Shown piece after piece: positions 1 through 9,087 of a stretch of DNA of 42,180 bases. Source of the stretch: Bacteroidota bacterium (GTDB lineage Bacteria; Bacteroidota; Bacteroidia; Bacteroidales; Prolixibacteraceae); NCBI GenBank assembly GCA_029265715.1, contig JAJUGZ010000030.1, positions 1 through 42,180 on the forward strand. Direction: 5' to 3'. Under the pieces are notes generated by a model. It had not been told where the DNA came from, did no database searches, and saw nothing but the letters and a program-made list of their open reading frames with translations. The stretch's first letter is position 1, and every line of letters starts with the position of its first letter. Position numbers and translations under genes: made by a program.

Positions 1-194
1 TGTATTAAACATTGCTCTGAACGATAAATCTGTTTTTCTATTACGCTTCTAAAGTACTAATAATCAACAACTAAAACAAATACAAGATAAAGAATGCCAA
101 CGAATTGTGCACATTTTTCTAATCTGTTAAAGTAGAAATAACTTATTTTGTTGATAACTGATCTTAATTTACAAGGCTCCCCACTCTCCAACAT

Positions 195-863
195 TCAAAA
201 TTCAACAATCTCAATCCGACGAAAATCAATCGGGAAGCCTTCATACTGCAACAAAATCCGCCCATGGGTTACCGAGGGGTTTAATCCTTCATTGACCGGA
301 ACCCCGTTTAATTCCTGTCTGATCCGGCCATGGTCCGAGGTAATCAGGATCGTGTTCCATTCTCCGGCTGGTTTCTCTGCATCCTCGAAACGCTCACGTA
401 CAACACTTTTACCGGGGGTGTTTACTTTTCCATCAATTTCCATGGTTACCTCCTGAAGAAGGACAAAGTCGCCGGTAGAGCCTTCCTTGATCTGGAACTG
501 AATACCCCGGGGCCAAAGCATATCCGGCGTTTTTTCAGGAACAAGGTACATAATGCCACTGTTCTTGGTCTGGCTTTTTCGCACAAAGCTTGTATCCATG
601 TTCCAGCGATATTCAACCAACAACTGAAAGTTCCTGTACGACTTTTTCGACATCAGATATCCGGCTTTTTCACCATATAACCGAATCATTTTTTGATCGA
701 CAGTGAAAAGTTTTGAAGCATTCGATTGTTTGCCCACTCCCGGTTCAAAAGCATACCACCCCGAAAAATTCTTACCGTTAAAAAGTTTTACCGGTGTTTT
801 GGCAGCAGCGGTTCCCGAAAACAAGACTGATACAATTCCAACAATAATTACGAAATAACGCAT
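195..863 (-). CDS. DUF1080 (3-keto-disaccharide hydrolase-like) secreted protein
   Basis: Predicted secreted protein of the DUF1080 family (PF06439), a concanavalin-like fold in which some members cleave 3-keto-glycosides. I see the family opening KLFNGKNFSGWYAF just after the signal peptide, NSGIMYL, and WPRGIQFQIKEGSTGDF in the middle. The start at 863 gives MRYFVIIVGIVSVLFSGTAAA, a clear Sec signal peptide. The longer frame from 932 adds 23 residues with no family character and would bury the signal, so I reject it. The length, 222 residues, is normal for a single-domain member. It is divergent from the GT2 gene, with about 166 bases between. No oxidoreductase partner that would make a 3-keto sugar is next to it, so the substrate is open. 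A second DUF1080 gene lies at 36383-37168. Confidence 0.85.
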   Translation of the reverse strand: MRYFVIIVGIVSVLFSGTAAAKTPVKLFNGKNFSGWYAFEPGVGKQSNASKLFTVDQKMIRLYGEKAGYLMSKKSYRNFQLLVEYRWNMDTSFVRKSQTKNSGIMYLVPEKTPDMLWPRGIQFQIKEGSTGDFVLLQEVTMEIDGKVNTPGKSVVRERFEDAEKPAGEWNTILITSDHGRIRQELNGVPVNEGLNPSVTHGRILLQYEGFPIDFRRIEIVEF

Positions 864-1029
864 TTTATTTATCGTGAAGTGATTTAAATATTTTAACAAA
901 GTAAAAGTACGAGAACCAGTCTTCCACGCCAATTATTAACCGCCAAAAATTGTTAATCACCCCCGAAAAAGCGCGAAGGTCGCAGAAAAAGCAGTATTTT
1001 CGCGATACAAACTTTTAAAGTCAAAGAAT

Positions 1030-1767
1030 TTGAAAAATCTGGTGATTATCCCCACATACAACGAAAAAGAGAACGTTGAAAAAATGATCCGAAAAGTGTT
1101 TTCGCTCGAGACAGTTTTTCATCTTCTCATCATCGACGATAATTCTCCGGATGGCACAGCATCCATTGTCAAAAAGCTGCAGTCCGAATTTCCTGAAAAA
1201 CTTCATTTACTCGAACGCTCCGGCAAATTAGGATTAGGCACAGCCTACCTGGCAGGGTTCCGTTGGGCGCTCGATCATCAGTACACGTATATTTTTGAGA
1301 TGGACTGCGACTTTTCGCATAACCCCGACGATCTGGAACGGCTTTACCAGGCCTGCATCACCGAACATGCCGGGGTTGCAATCGGCTCGCGTTACATCTC
1401 GGGCATCAATGTGATCAACTGGCCGCTGGGCCGGGTAATCATGTCATACATGGCGTCGGTTTATGTCAGGCTGGTTACACGCATGAAGATCATGGATACT
1501 ACCGCCGGCTTTAAATGTTACCACCGCAAGGTTTTGGAAACAATCAACCTCGACCAAATCCGGCTCAAAGGCTACGGATTTCAGATCGAAATGAAATTCA
1601 AAGCATGGAAACATGGCTTCAAAATCGTTGAAGTACCGATTATTTTTACCGACCGAAAGGAAGGAACATCGAAAATGAGCGGAGGAATTTTTAATGAAGC
1701 ACTCTGGGGCGTATTGAAAATGAAAATCCGGAGCTGGTTCACAAAATTCGAACAGGCCGAACAATAG
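1030..1767 (+). CDS. Polyprenol monophosphomannose synthase-like GT2
   Basis: Family 2 glycosyltransferase resembling dolichyl/polyprenol-phosphate mannose synthase, which moves a sugar from a nucleotide donor to a lipid-phosphate carrier at the inner face of the membrane. The GT-A signatures are present: VIIPTYNEKENV near residues 5-16, IDDNSPDGT near 35-43 and the metal-binding DCD within EMDCDFSHNP near 95. The C-terminal FTDRKEGTSKMS is typical of the DPM1 group. The 245-residue protein has no C-terminal membrane helices, so it is the single-domain form. The start is TTG, chosen because it gives the usual family N-terminus (MKNLVIIPTYNE). It precedes pyrC by about 140 bases on the same strand. 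The sugar (mannose or glucose) cannot be told from sequence. Confidence 0.88.
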   Translation: MKNLVIIPTYNEKENVEKMIRKVFSLETVFHLLIIDDNSPDGTASIVKKLQSEFPEKLHLLERSGKLGLGTAYLAGFRWALDHQYTYIFEMDCDFSHNPDDLERLYQACITEHAGVAIGSRYISGINVINWPLGRVIMSYMASVYVRLVTRMKIMDTTAGFKCYHRKVLETINLDQIRLKGYGFQIEMKFKAWKHGFKIVEVPIIFTDRKEGTSKMSGGIFNEALWGVLKMKIRSWFTKFEQAEQ

Positions 1768-1906
1768 AGCCACGAATTCTCGTCCCCAAACAATTCATGC
1801 AAAGAAGGTGTTATAACAGAAAAATTGACTGTTCATGTTTAACACGTAGTAACATTAGGTGAACCCTGTTTGGCATTTCACGTACATAGATATAAAACAT
1901 TTTAAT

Positions 1907-3250
1907 ATGAAGAAGACGCTGATAAAACACGCCACAATTATTAACGAAGGAGAACGGTTTACCGGAAGCGTGTTAATTGAAGGGGAATTCATCAGCAGGA
2001 TATTTAAAGGAGACACAAATCCTGAAAATGTACTGAGCGTGACAAATGTGGTCGACGCTTCAGGCAAATACCTGATTCCGGGCGTCATCGATGATCAGGT
2101 CCATTTCCGTGAACCCGGGCTGACCCACAAAGGTGAAATCAGTACCGAATCGAGGGCTGCCGTTGCCGGCGGGGTAACCAGTTACATGGAAATGCCCAAC
2201 ACCAATCCGCAAACCACCACGCAGGAATTACTCGAAGCCAAATATCAGCGTGCAGCCGAAGTTTCAGCAGCCAATTATTCATTTTACATGGGAGCCACGA
2301 ATGATAACCTTCCGGAGGTATTGAAAACCGACCCGAGAACGGTTTGTGGCATCAAAGTTTTTATGGGCTCATCAACCGGGAACATGCTGGTTGACGATGA
2401 AAAAGTATTGTCCGAATTATTTGCCAGCACCCCGATGCTGATTGCAACCCATTGCGAAGACGAACCGACGATTAAACGAAACACTGAGTTATACCGCCAG
2501 AAGTACGGCGAAATGGTCCCCATCTCAGCCCACCCGCATATCCGAAGTACCGAAGCCTGTTTCCGTTCGACAGCCAAAGCCGTTGAACTGGCCTCGAAAC
2601 ACGGAGCACGGCTTCATGTTTTACACCTTTCGACCGCCGACGAAATGAAACTCTTTACGCCCGGCCCCCTGAAAAACAAAAAAATTACAGCCGAAGTCTG
2701 TGTTCATCATCTTTGGTTCGACGAACACGACTACATCAGGTACGGCTCCCGCATAAAATGGAACCCAGCTATAAAATCAACAGCCGACCGGCTGGCATTG
2801 CGCGAAGCGTTGTTGGCCAACCGGATCGACGTTGTTGCCACCGACCATGCCCCACACACTATCGAAGAAAAAGCACATCCGTATTTCAAATCGCCATCCG
2901 GAGGACCTTTGGTACAACACGCTTTAGTGGCCATGCTCGAACTATGCCGTTCGGGGGTATTCACTCCGGAAAAAGTGATAGAAAAAATGTGCCATGCACC
3001 GGCCGAGTTGTTCCGCATTGAAAAACGCGGATACATCAGAGAAGGATATTTTGCAGATCTGGTGCTGGTCGACCCAGCAGCGAACTGGACGGTTTCGCCC
3101 AAAAACATTCTTTACAAATGCAAATGGTCGCCATTTGAAGGAACAGAGTTCTCACACCAGGTGACACACACGTTTGTAAATGGGGAATTAGTTTTTGATA
3201 ATGGAACGCTGAACCCTGCCGTCAGGGGCAAGCGGCTTCTCTTCAATTAA
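1907..3250 (+). CDS. pyrC: Dihydroorotase
   Basis: Zinc amidohydrolase that interconverts carbamoyl-aspartate and dihydroorotate in cytosolic pyrimidine synthesis. Diagnostic stretches are DDQVHFREPGLTHKG (residues 62-76), GGVTSYMEMPNTNPQTT, IATHCEDE, LHVLHLSTADE and the late ATDHAPHTIEEKA carrying the catalytic Asp. I start at the ATG at 1907 (MKKTLIKHATIINEGE); an in-frame GTG at 1859 would add 16 residues with no family character. The 448-residue length is normal. One oddity: the first His of the superfamily HxH metal motif is Gln64 (QVH). I believe orthologues in this phylum can share this, but I cannot align them here. A weak hairpin follows at 3288-3305. Confidence 0.93.
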   Translation: MKKTLIKHATIINEGERFTGSVLIEGEFISRIFKGDTNPENVLSVTNVVDASGKYLIPGVIDDQVHFREPGLTHKGEISTESRAAVAGGVTSYMEMPNTNPQTTTQELLEAKYQRAAEVSAANYSFYMGATNDNLPEVLKTDPRTVCGIKVFMGSSTGNMLVDDEKVLSELFASTPMLIATHCEDEPTIKRNTELYRQKYGEMVPISAHPHIRSTEACFRSTAKAVELASKHGARLHVLHLSTADEMKLFTPGPLKNKKITAEVCVHHLWFDEHDYIRYGSRIKWNPAIKSTADRLALREALLANRIDVVATDHAPHTIEEKAHPYFKSPSGGPLVQHALVAMLELCRSGVFTPEKVIEKMCHAPAELFRIEKRGYIREGYFADLVLVDPAANWTVSPKNILYKCKWSPFEGTEFSHQVTHTFVNGELVFDNGTLNPAVRGKRLLFN

Positions 3251-3287
3251 CGACAACTCACGACATCGGCTCTACGCCTGATTTAAC

Positions 3288-3308
3288 AACCTGCCCAAAC
3301 AGGTTTTG
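3288..3308 (+). terminator. Weak hairpin after pyrC
   Basis: A perfect six-base stem (AACCTG / CAGGTT) with a six-base loop lies 38 bases after the pyrC stop and runs into TTTTG. It is short and only possibly a terminator; it sits 34 bases before the receptor start. Confidence 0.3.
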
Positions 3309-3341
3309 ACCGCTTTGTTTGAATTGATTCGTGAAAAAGGG

Positions 3342-5682
3342 ATGAAAACAAAGCTGATAGGAATATTATGCTTGGCCCTGAGCCTGGCAAACTCCACCCA
3401 ACTAATTGGAAATGACACAAAAACCAAAGGACTGACACTATGCGGATATATAACCAATGCCTCGAATGGCGAAGCATTAACCGGCGCAACAATCTATCTT
3501 CCGGTTCAAACCTCCGGAACGTATAGCAACGAGCATGGCTACTACACCCTCAGCCTTCCGGCTGGCAGTTACCTTATTACTTATTCCTTCATCGGGTTTG
3601 CATCAAAAACCATCCGGGTAGACATTACCCAAAATGCAATGCTCAACATTGCATTAAGTCCGGAAAACAAGCTATTGGAAGAAACAAAAGTTTGGGGGCG
3701 CCAGGAACGCATGGAGCTTATAAAACCCGAGATGGGCTCGGTTGTCCTATCCATGAAATCCATCAAACAAATCCCGGCCATGCTCGGGGAAGTTGACCTG
3801 ATAAAAACAATCCAGTTACTTCCGGGAATCCAGGCAACCAGCGAAGGGGCGTCGTCATTCAGCGTAAGGGGTGGTGCGGGCGACCAGAACCTGATCTTGC
3901 TGGATGAAGCCACCCTGTACAATGCCTCTCACCTGATGGGGTTCTTTTCGGTTTTCAGTAATGACGCCATCAGTTCCGTAAAAATTTACAAAGGCGACAT
4001 CCCGGCAACCGCAGGAGGACGCCTGGCCTCTCTTCTGGAAATCAACACAAAAAATGGGAACACTCAGAATTTTTCAGCCTCGGGCGGAATCGGGCTCCTT
4101 GCAAGCCGGCTAACGACTGAAGGGCCCCTCAAAAAAGGAAAGTCGTCATTCATTGTATCCGGAAGACGTTCATATATCGACTTGTTTTCCCCCCCTGTCT
4201 AAAAACCAGGACCTCCATGATTCAAAACTTTATTTTTATGACCTGAATGCAAAACTATTCCTCACACTAAACGGGAAAAACCATATCTCCCTTTCGGGCT
4301 ATGCCGGGCACGACCGGTTCAAAAACAATTACTCCGGACTGGCATTTGGCAATCAATTAGCTTCGTTCCGGTGGAATCATGAATTCAACCCCAAACTATA
4401 CTCGAAACTCAGTCTGTCTTTCAGTCAATACGACTATGAACTTAACTTTTCCTCAAGCGAAGTAAAAATTTATACCTGGAGATACCACATGAATGATGTC
4501 GGCTTCAAGTATGGCCTCAGCCTGAACCCGTCAAAGAACCTTGAGATCCTGACAGGTATCCAATCGACATGGCTGATCCTGCATCCCGGAACAATCTCCA
4601 CATCCGACAACTCATCGAAACCCTATACGTTGACCCGGAAAAAATCATCAGAAAGCGCAATTTACATTCAGTTTAACCAGAAAATAAACGAGAAACTATC
4701 TGTAAAATACGGGGGAAGACTGTCTTTCTTCAACAATATCGGAGCCGACTCGGTATATATTTTCAAAAACAATTCCGAGGTTACAGCCATTCAGACATAT
4801 CCTGACGGCCGATTCTTTAACTGGCAAACAGGCATTGAACCCCGATTGGGAATTTCATATACGGTCACGCCCAACTCGTCGGTCAAAGCAAGTTTTGCAC
4901 GCACGCGCCAAAATTACCAGATGGCTACTAATTCCACCTCCGGAACCCCGCTCGACTTATGGTTCAGCGCCAGCAAAAACGTGAAGCCACAAATATCCGA
5001 TCAATGGTCGCTGGGCTACAATATCTGTCTAATTGGCAGGCATATCGAACTATCGGCCGAAAGCTTCTACAAAAACATGCAAAACACCATCGATTTCAGA
5101 GACCATCCAATCCTGTTCCTGAACCGGAAGTTGGAAGGAGAGCTACGTTTCGGGAAAAGCTATTCATACGGCACCGAGCTATTCGCCAAATTTGAATTTC
5201 AGAAAATAAACGGCTGGCTCAGCTATTCGTATTCCCGATCGAAAAGAAAAATACAAGGAATTGCCAACGACCACTGGTTCACTTCGCCTTTCGAACGGCC
5301 CCATGCCGTAAACATTGTCTTCAACTTTGAACAAAACGAAAAGAACAGGTTTGGGCTGAACTGGGTTTACCTGTCTGGCCAACCAGCAACGTTCCCGGTT
5401 GGGCGAATGGATCTCGGCGGACTCGTTTTACCGGTTTATTCCGGACGAAACACCGAACGCTTCCCGAATTATCACCGGCTCGATGTTTCCTTCACGCGTA
5501 TATTGAAAAGCAAAGCCAATTTTTACCATGAAATAAGTTTCTCGATATATAACATTTATAACCGACACAATACCTGGACTATCCGGTTTGAAGCTGACGA
5601 ATCCGGTTCACAAACGATGTTAGCCAAAAATACCTATCTGTTTTCGGTAGTACCTTCTGTAACCTACAATTTCAAATTTTAG
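3342..5682 (+). pseudogene. TonB-dependent receptor, frameshifted at a C7 tract
   Basis: Outer-membrane TonB-dependent receptor split into two frames. The first frame (start ATG 3342, stop at 4200-4202) holds a signal peptide (MKTKLIGILCLALSLANS), a carboxypeptidase-D-regulatory-like domain (GYITNASNGEALTGATIYL onward) and the plug (QIPAMLGEVDLIKTIQLLPG, FSVRGGAGDQNLILLDEA). The second frame continues through the barrel to the terminal TYNFKF. The break is in seven C residues at 4189-4195. Removing one C gives DLFSPLSKNQDLHDSKLYFYD, which aligns residue for residue with DLFTPLASEEALRETKLYFYD of the intact paralogue at 6743-9082. No other stop interrupts either half, about 779 codons in all. 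It may be a recent mutation, a phase-variable gene, a +1 recoding site or a sequencing error. The next gene, a DUF4249 lipoprotein, starts 5 bases after the stop. Confidence 0.88.
4189..4195 (+). repeat. Homopolymer C7 at the frameshift
   Basis: Seven consecutive C residues span the point where the receptor changes frame. The upstream frame reads ttt tcc ccc cct gtc taa and stops two codons after the tract. The downstream frame reads ccc ccc ctg tct aaa. A C6 tract would restore one continuous frame. Confidence 0.9.
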
Positions 5683-5687
5683 AAGCC

Positions 5688-6542
5688 ATGAAATCAGCAA
5701 TCACTCTGCTTATCTTATCAGCAATCACATACCTCCCTGCGTGTGTCGAACAGATCGAGCTCCCGCTGGAAAGTTCCGATACAAGAATGCTGGTCGTTGA
5801 AGGCCAGTTCACCAGCGACACCACTATTCAAACAATCCGTCTAAGCCTCACATCCGATTTTTACGAAACAAACACCGATCCTGTTGAGAATGCAACCGTC
5901 TCGGTAACCGATGGCACAAATACATACCTCTTTATAGAAGACCCTAAAATCAGAGGACTTTATAAAACACCGGCAGAAACGTATGGAATGCCGGGGAAAA
6001 AGTACAAACTGATGATCTCCGGAACCGATACCAACGGCGATGGGGAAACAGAAAGTTATACCGCAGAAGGCCAAATGCCAGCTATGTCAGGCATCGACTC
6101 AATAAACGTGAGCATTGAGAACCTGTTTTCAAACGATATGCTCCGGGTAAGCTACTACGGACAGGAAGACCCAGCCCCGAACGATGCTTATTTATTCAGG
6201 CTCCGAATAAATACGTGGCTGGTCACCAACAATCTGAACGAATGTACCATCAGTGAGGACCAAACATATAATGGGCAGTATATGATAGATGAACCCGCCA
6301 TCTACTTTATCCAAAAAGACCGGTATGTCCGGAATGGAGTCGAACTTATAACGCTTGAAAGCTGCCACATCCCATACGACTATTATCTGTTCTTAAACGA
6401 TGTACGCTGGGAATCGTTCGGTTCTGATCCTTTCTCTGGGAACCCGGCAAATATCCGGACTAACATCACCGGAACACACAAGGCTCTGGGCTTTTTTGCC
6501 GCTTACTCAATAACCCGAAAGTCAAAAATATTCAAACCCTGA
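5688..6542 (+). CDS. DUF4249 outer-membrane-associated lipoprotein (copy 1)
   Basis: Predicted lipoprotein of the DUF4249 family, which is usually encoded directly after a TonB-dependent receptor and is presumed to be its surface or periplasmic partner. The N-terminus MKSAITLLILSAITYLPAC gives a signal peptide with lipidation at Cys19. The first domain starts at LVVEGQFTSDTTIQTIRLS, a beta-sandwich-like region carrying VTDGTNTYLF and a GKKYKLMISGTDTNGDG repeat-like strand. The C-terminus has the family ending SDPFSGNPANIRTNITGT. It is 284 residues and complete. It lies 5 bases after the frameshifted receptor and is paralogous along its length to the protein at 9088-9948. Its ligand is unknown. 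Confidence 0.85.
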   Translation: MKSAITLLILSAITYLPACVEQIELPLESSDTRMLVVEGQFTSDTTIQTIRLSLTSDFYETNTDPVENATVSVTDGTNTYLFIEDPKIRGLYKTPAETYGMPGKKYKLMISGTDTNGDGETESYTAEGQMPAMSGIDSINVSIENLFSNDMLRVSYYGQEDPAPNDAYLFRLRINTWLVTNNLNECTISEDQTYNGQYMIDEPAIYFIQKDRYVRNGVELITLESCHIPYDYYLFLNDVRWESFGSDPFSGNPANIRTNITGTHKALGFFAAYSITRKSKIFKP

Positions 6543-6702
6543 TGTTATTTCTTCCAAAACAAACCAGGACAAAATCACACTAAACACTAAAGTTCAAGAA
6601 CATACCCCCAACCCCGGATGCATTGCCAATGTACCAAACAATAATTTACCCATAAAAATCTGTCGTTCGCCGATTTTCAAATTTTGGTATGACAACCCCG
6701 AT

Positions 6703-6710
6703 TAGCTTTG
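6703..6710 (+). promoter_or_regulatory. Possible -7 box before receptor 2
   Basis: TAGCTTTG fits the Bacteroidota -7 consensus TAnnTTTG and lies 32 bases before the receptor start. A TTTG upstream at 6683-6686 leaves only 16 bases of spacer, shorter than the usual 19-21, so this is a tentative promoter. Confidence 0.35.
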
Positions 6711-6742
6711 CAGCCGAAAACAAACCATGAAAACAATTAACA

Positions 6743-9082
6743 ATGCACAAACTGCTACTAAAATTGCTATGTCCTGTTGTGGCCTTCTTTTGGGTTACAA
6801 CGGCACTGGCCGACCCCAGCGACACCAAACGCCTGACCATTAGCGGGTACATTAAAGATGCCTCTAATGGCGAAGTCCTGATCGGGGCCACGATCTATCT
6901 TCCGGAACAGGCAACTGGTACGGTAACCAATTCGTATGGTTTTTATTCGCTGAGTCTGGCGCCCGGAAATTACCACATCAAATTCGGGTTTATGGGCTAT
7001 GCGACAGAAAACCGTCAGGTCGACCTGTCTGAAAACATGAGCCTGAACATCGAACTTAATCCGGAAACCAAAGAATTGGACGAATTTGAGGTTGTTGCAC
7101 AAAAGAAAGGTATGGACCTGAAGAAACCGGAGATGAGCGCGGTAAACCTGCCCATGAAAACCATCCGTCAGATCCCTGCCATGATGGGCGAAGTTGACCT
7201 GATCAAAGCCATTCAGTTGTTGCCCGGTGTTCAGGCTACCAGCGAAGGTTCTTCCTCGTTCAGCGTACGGGGTGGTTCGGGCGACCAGAACTTGATCCTT
7301 CTAGACGAATCTACCGTGTACAATGCATCGCACCTGATGGGATTTTTCTCTGTATTCAACAACGACGCAATCAACTCGGTCAAAATCTATAAAGGAGACA
7401 TTCCCACCTGGGCTGGTGGCCGCCTGGCTTCGTTGCTCGACGTCAGGATGAAAGACGGAAATCAAAAAAAGTATTCGGCCTCTGGAGGGATCGGTATTTT
7501 ATCGAGCCGCTTAACCGTTGAAGGCCCGATACAAAAAGAAAAGAGTTCGTTCATTATCTCCGGCCGACGTTCGTACATGGACCTTTTTACTCCGCTGGCG
7601 AGCGAAGAAGCTTTGCGCGAAACTAAGCTCTATTTTTACGACCTGAATGCTAAAATGAATTTTACATTGGGCGAAAAAGACCGGTTGTATTTCTCCGGAT
7701 ATTTCGGCCGCGATGTTTTCGACAATGATTTTGCCGGAATGCAATTTGGCAACGGAACCTTCACGGCGCGTTGGAACCACCTGTTCAGCCAGAAGATATT
7801 TTCGAACCTGAGCCTGATTTCCAGCGACTACAATTACGAATTAGGCTTTGCTTCGACCGAGAGCAAAGAATACACCTGGAAATACGACATGGAAGAAAAA
7901 GGCGTAAAGTACGACCTGGGCTTTTTAATTTCGCCGGAATACGAGGTTAAAACCGGGGTCCAGTGGTCTTTCCACACGATGCACCCGGGAACTATTTCGG
8001 CCTCGGATGACTCATACGATCCGTATATCCTTCAGAAGAAAAAATCGGCCGAAGGCGCGGCATACATTCAGGCCGAACAAAAAATCGGCAAGAAACTTAC
8101 GCTGCGCTACGGCGTTCGCTGGTCGCTGTTTGCCAACCGGGGCATTGATACTGTTTTTGTGTACAACAAGCAATACGAAGAAGCGGGACAAAAAACTTAC
8201 GGGCACAACGACTATTTCAACTGGCAAAACGGAGTAGAACCCCGGGCCGGGCTGTCGTATATGATCAACGATGAGTCGTCGTTGAAAGCCAGCTACGCCC
8301 GTTCCCGTCAGTATTACCAGATGGCTACCAACACCACATCAGGAACTCCGCTCGATCTGTGGTTCAGCGCCAGCCCCAATGTAAAACCTCAGGTTTCCGA
8401 TCAGTGGTCGGTGGGTTACAACCGGTATTTTCACAATCAACAAATCGAGCTGTCTGCCGAACTATTTTACAAGGACATGCAGAACACCATCGATTTTAAA
8501 GATCACCCGACGTTGTATTTCAACCGAAAGCTGGAAGGCGAACTTCGTTACGGAAAGAGTTATGCTTACGGCGCCGAAATGATGGCCATGCTCAACTTCG
8601 AAAAAATCTCTGGATGGGTTAGCTATACCTACACACAATCGGAACGAAAAATCGATGGAATTGCCAATGGCGACTGGTTTACTTCGCCATTCGAAAGGCC
8701 TCATTCGATCAACATTGTGCTCAATTATGCAAAAAGCACCAAAAACAGTTTTGGTATCAACTGGGTCTATTCGTCGGGACAGCCCGCCACATTCCCGGTC
8801 GGTCGAATGGAGATAGGCAATGTAATCCTCCCGATTTATTCAGACCGCAACACCGAACGATATCCCGATTATCACCGGCTCGACCTCTCGTACACGCACA
8901 AACTGCGCAAACATGGCCGCTACGAACAAGAACTGAACTTTTCGCTTTATAATGCCTATGGACGTCACAACACATGGGCAATCCGTTTCCAGCAGGACAA
9001 CGATGACCCGAAAAAGACACAGGCCCAAAATGTGTATCTGTTCTCGATTGTTCCTTCCATCACCTACAATTTTAAATTCTGA
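6743..9082 (+). CDS. TonB-dependent receptor (intact paralogue)
   Basis: Complete 779-residue outer-membrane receptor that would import a ligand using TonB energy. The signal peptide is MHKLLLKLLCPVVAFFWVTTALA. A carboxypeptidase-D-regulatory-like domain covers about residues 30-118 (ISGYIKDASNGEVLIGATIY). The plug follows, with QIPAMMGEVDLIKAIQLLPG, SFSVRGGSGDQNLILLDES and YKGDIPTWAGGRLASLLDV. The rest is a barrel that ends in Phe (SITYNFKF), as barrel proteins do. The next gene, a DUF4249 lipoprotein, begins 5 bases after the stop. No SusD homologue is near, so this is not a standard starch-type system. It is highly similar throughout to the frameshifted receptor at 3342-5682. An ATG at 6727 is in a different frame and is not used. 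The substrate is unknown. Confidence 0.92.
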   Translation: MHKLLLKLLCPVVAFFWVTTALADPSDTKRLTISGYIKDASNGEVLIGATIYLPEQATGTVTNSYGFYSLSLAPGNYHIKFGFMGYATENRQVDLSENMSLNIELNPETKELDEFEVVAQKKGMDLKKPEMSAVNLPMKTIRQIPAMMGEVDLIKAIQLLPGVQATSEGSSSFSVRGGSGDQNLILLDESTVYNASHLMGFFSVFNNDAINSVKIYKGDIPTWAGGRLASLLDVRMKDGNQKKYSASGGIGILSSRLTVEGPIQKEKSSFIISGRRSYMDLFTPLASEEALRETKLYFYDLNAKMNFTLGEKDRLYFSGYFGRDVFDNDFAGMQFGNGTFTARWNHLFSQKIFSNLSLISSDYNYELGFASTESKEYTWKYDMEEKGVKYDLGFLISPEYEVKTGVQWSFHTMHPGTISASDDSYDPYILQKKKSAEGAAYIQAEQKIGKKLTLRYGVRWSLFANRGIDTVFVYNKQYEEAGQKTYGHNDYFNWQNGVEPRAGLSYMINDESSLKASYARSRQYYQMATNTTSGTPLDLWFSASPNVKPQVSDQWSVGYNRYFHNQQIELSAELFYKDMQNTIDFKDHPTLYFNRKLEGELRYGKSYAYGAEMMAMLNFEKISGWVSYTYTQSERKIDGIANGDWFTSPFERPHSINIVLNYAKSTKNSFGINWVYSSGQPATFPVGRMEIGNVILPIYSDRNTERYPDYHRLDLSYTHKLRKHGRYEQELNFSLYNAYGRHNTWAIRFQQDNDDPKKTQAQNVYLFSIVPSITYNFKF

Positions 9083-9087
9083 AAACC

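Noticed and set aside
148-680. Frames on the plus strand opposite the first DUF1080 gene
   Set aside because: They are antisense to a clear signal-peptide-bearing DUF1080 protein.
4153-5682. Independent gene starting at 4153 in the second receptor frame
   Set aside because: Its first residues overlap the upstream frame and it has no signal peptide or plug; it is the barrel half of the frameshifted receptor.
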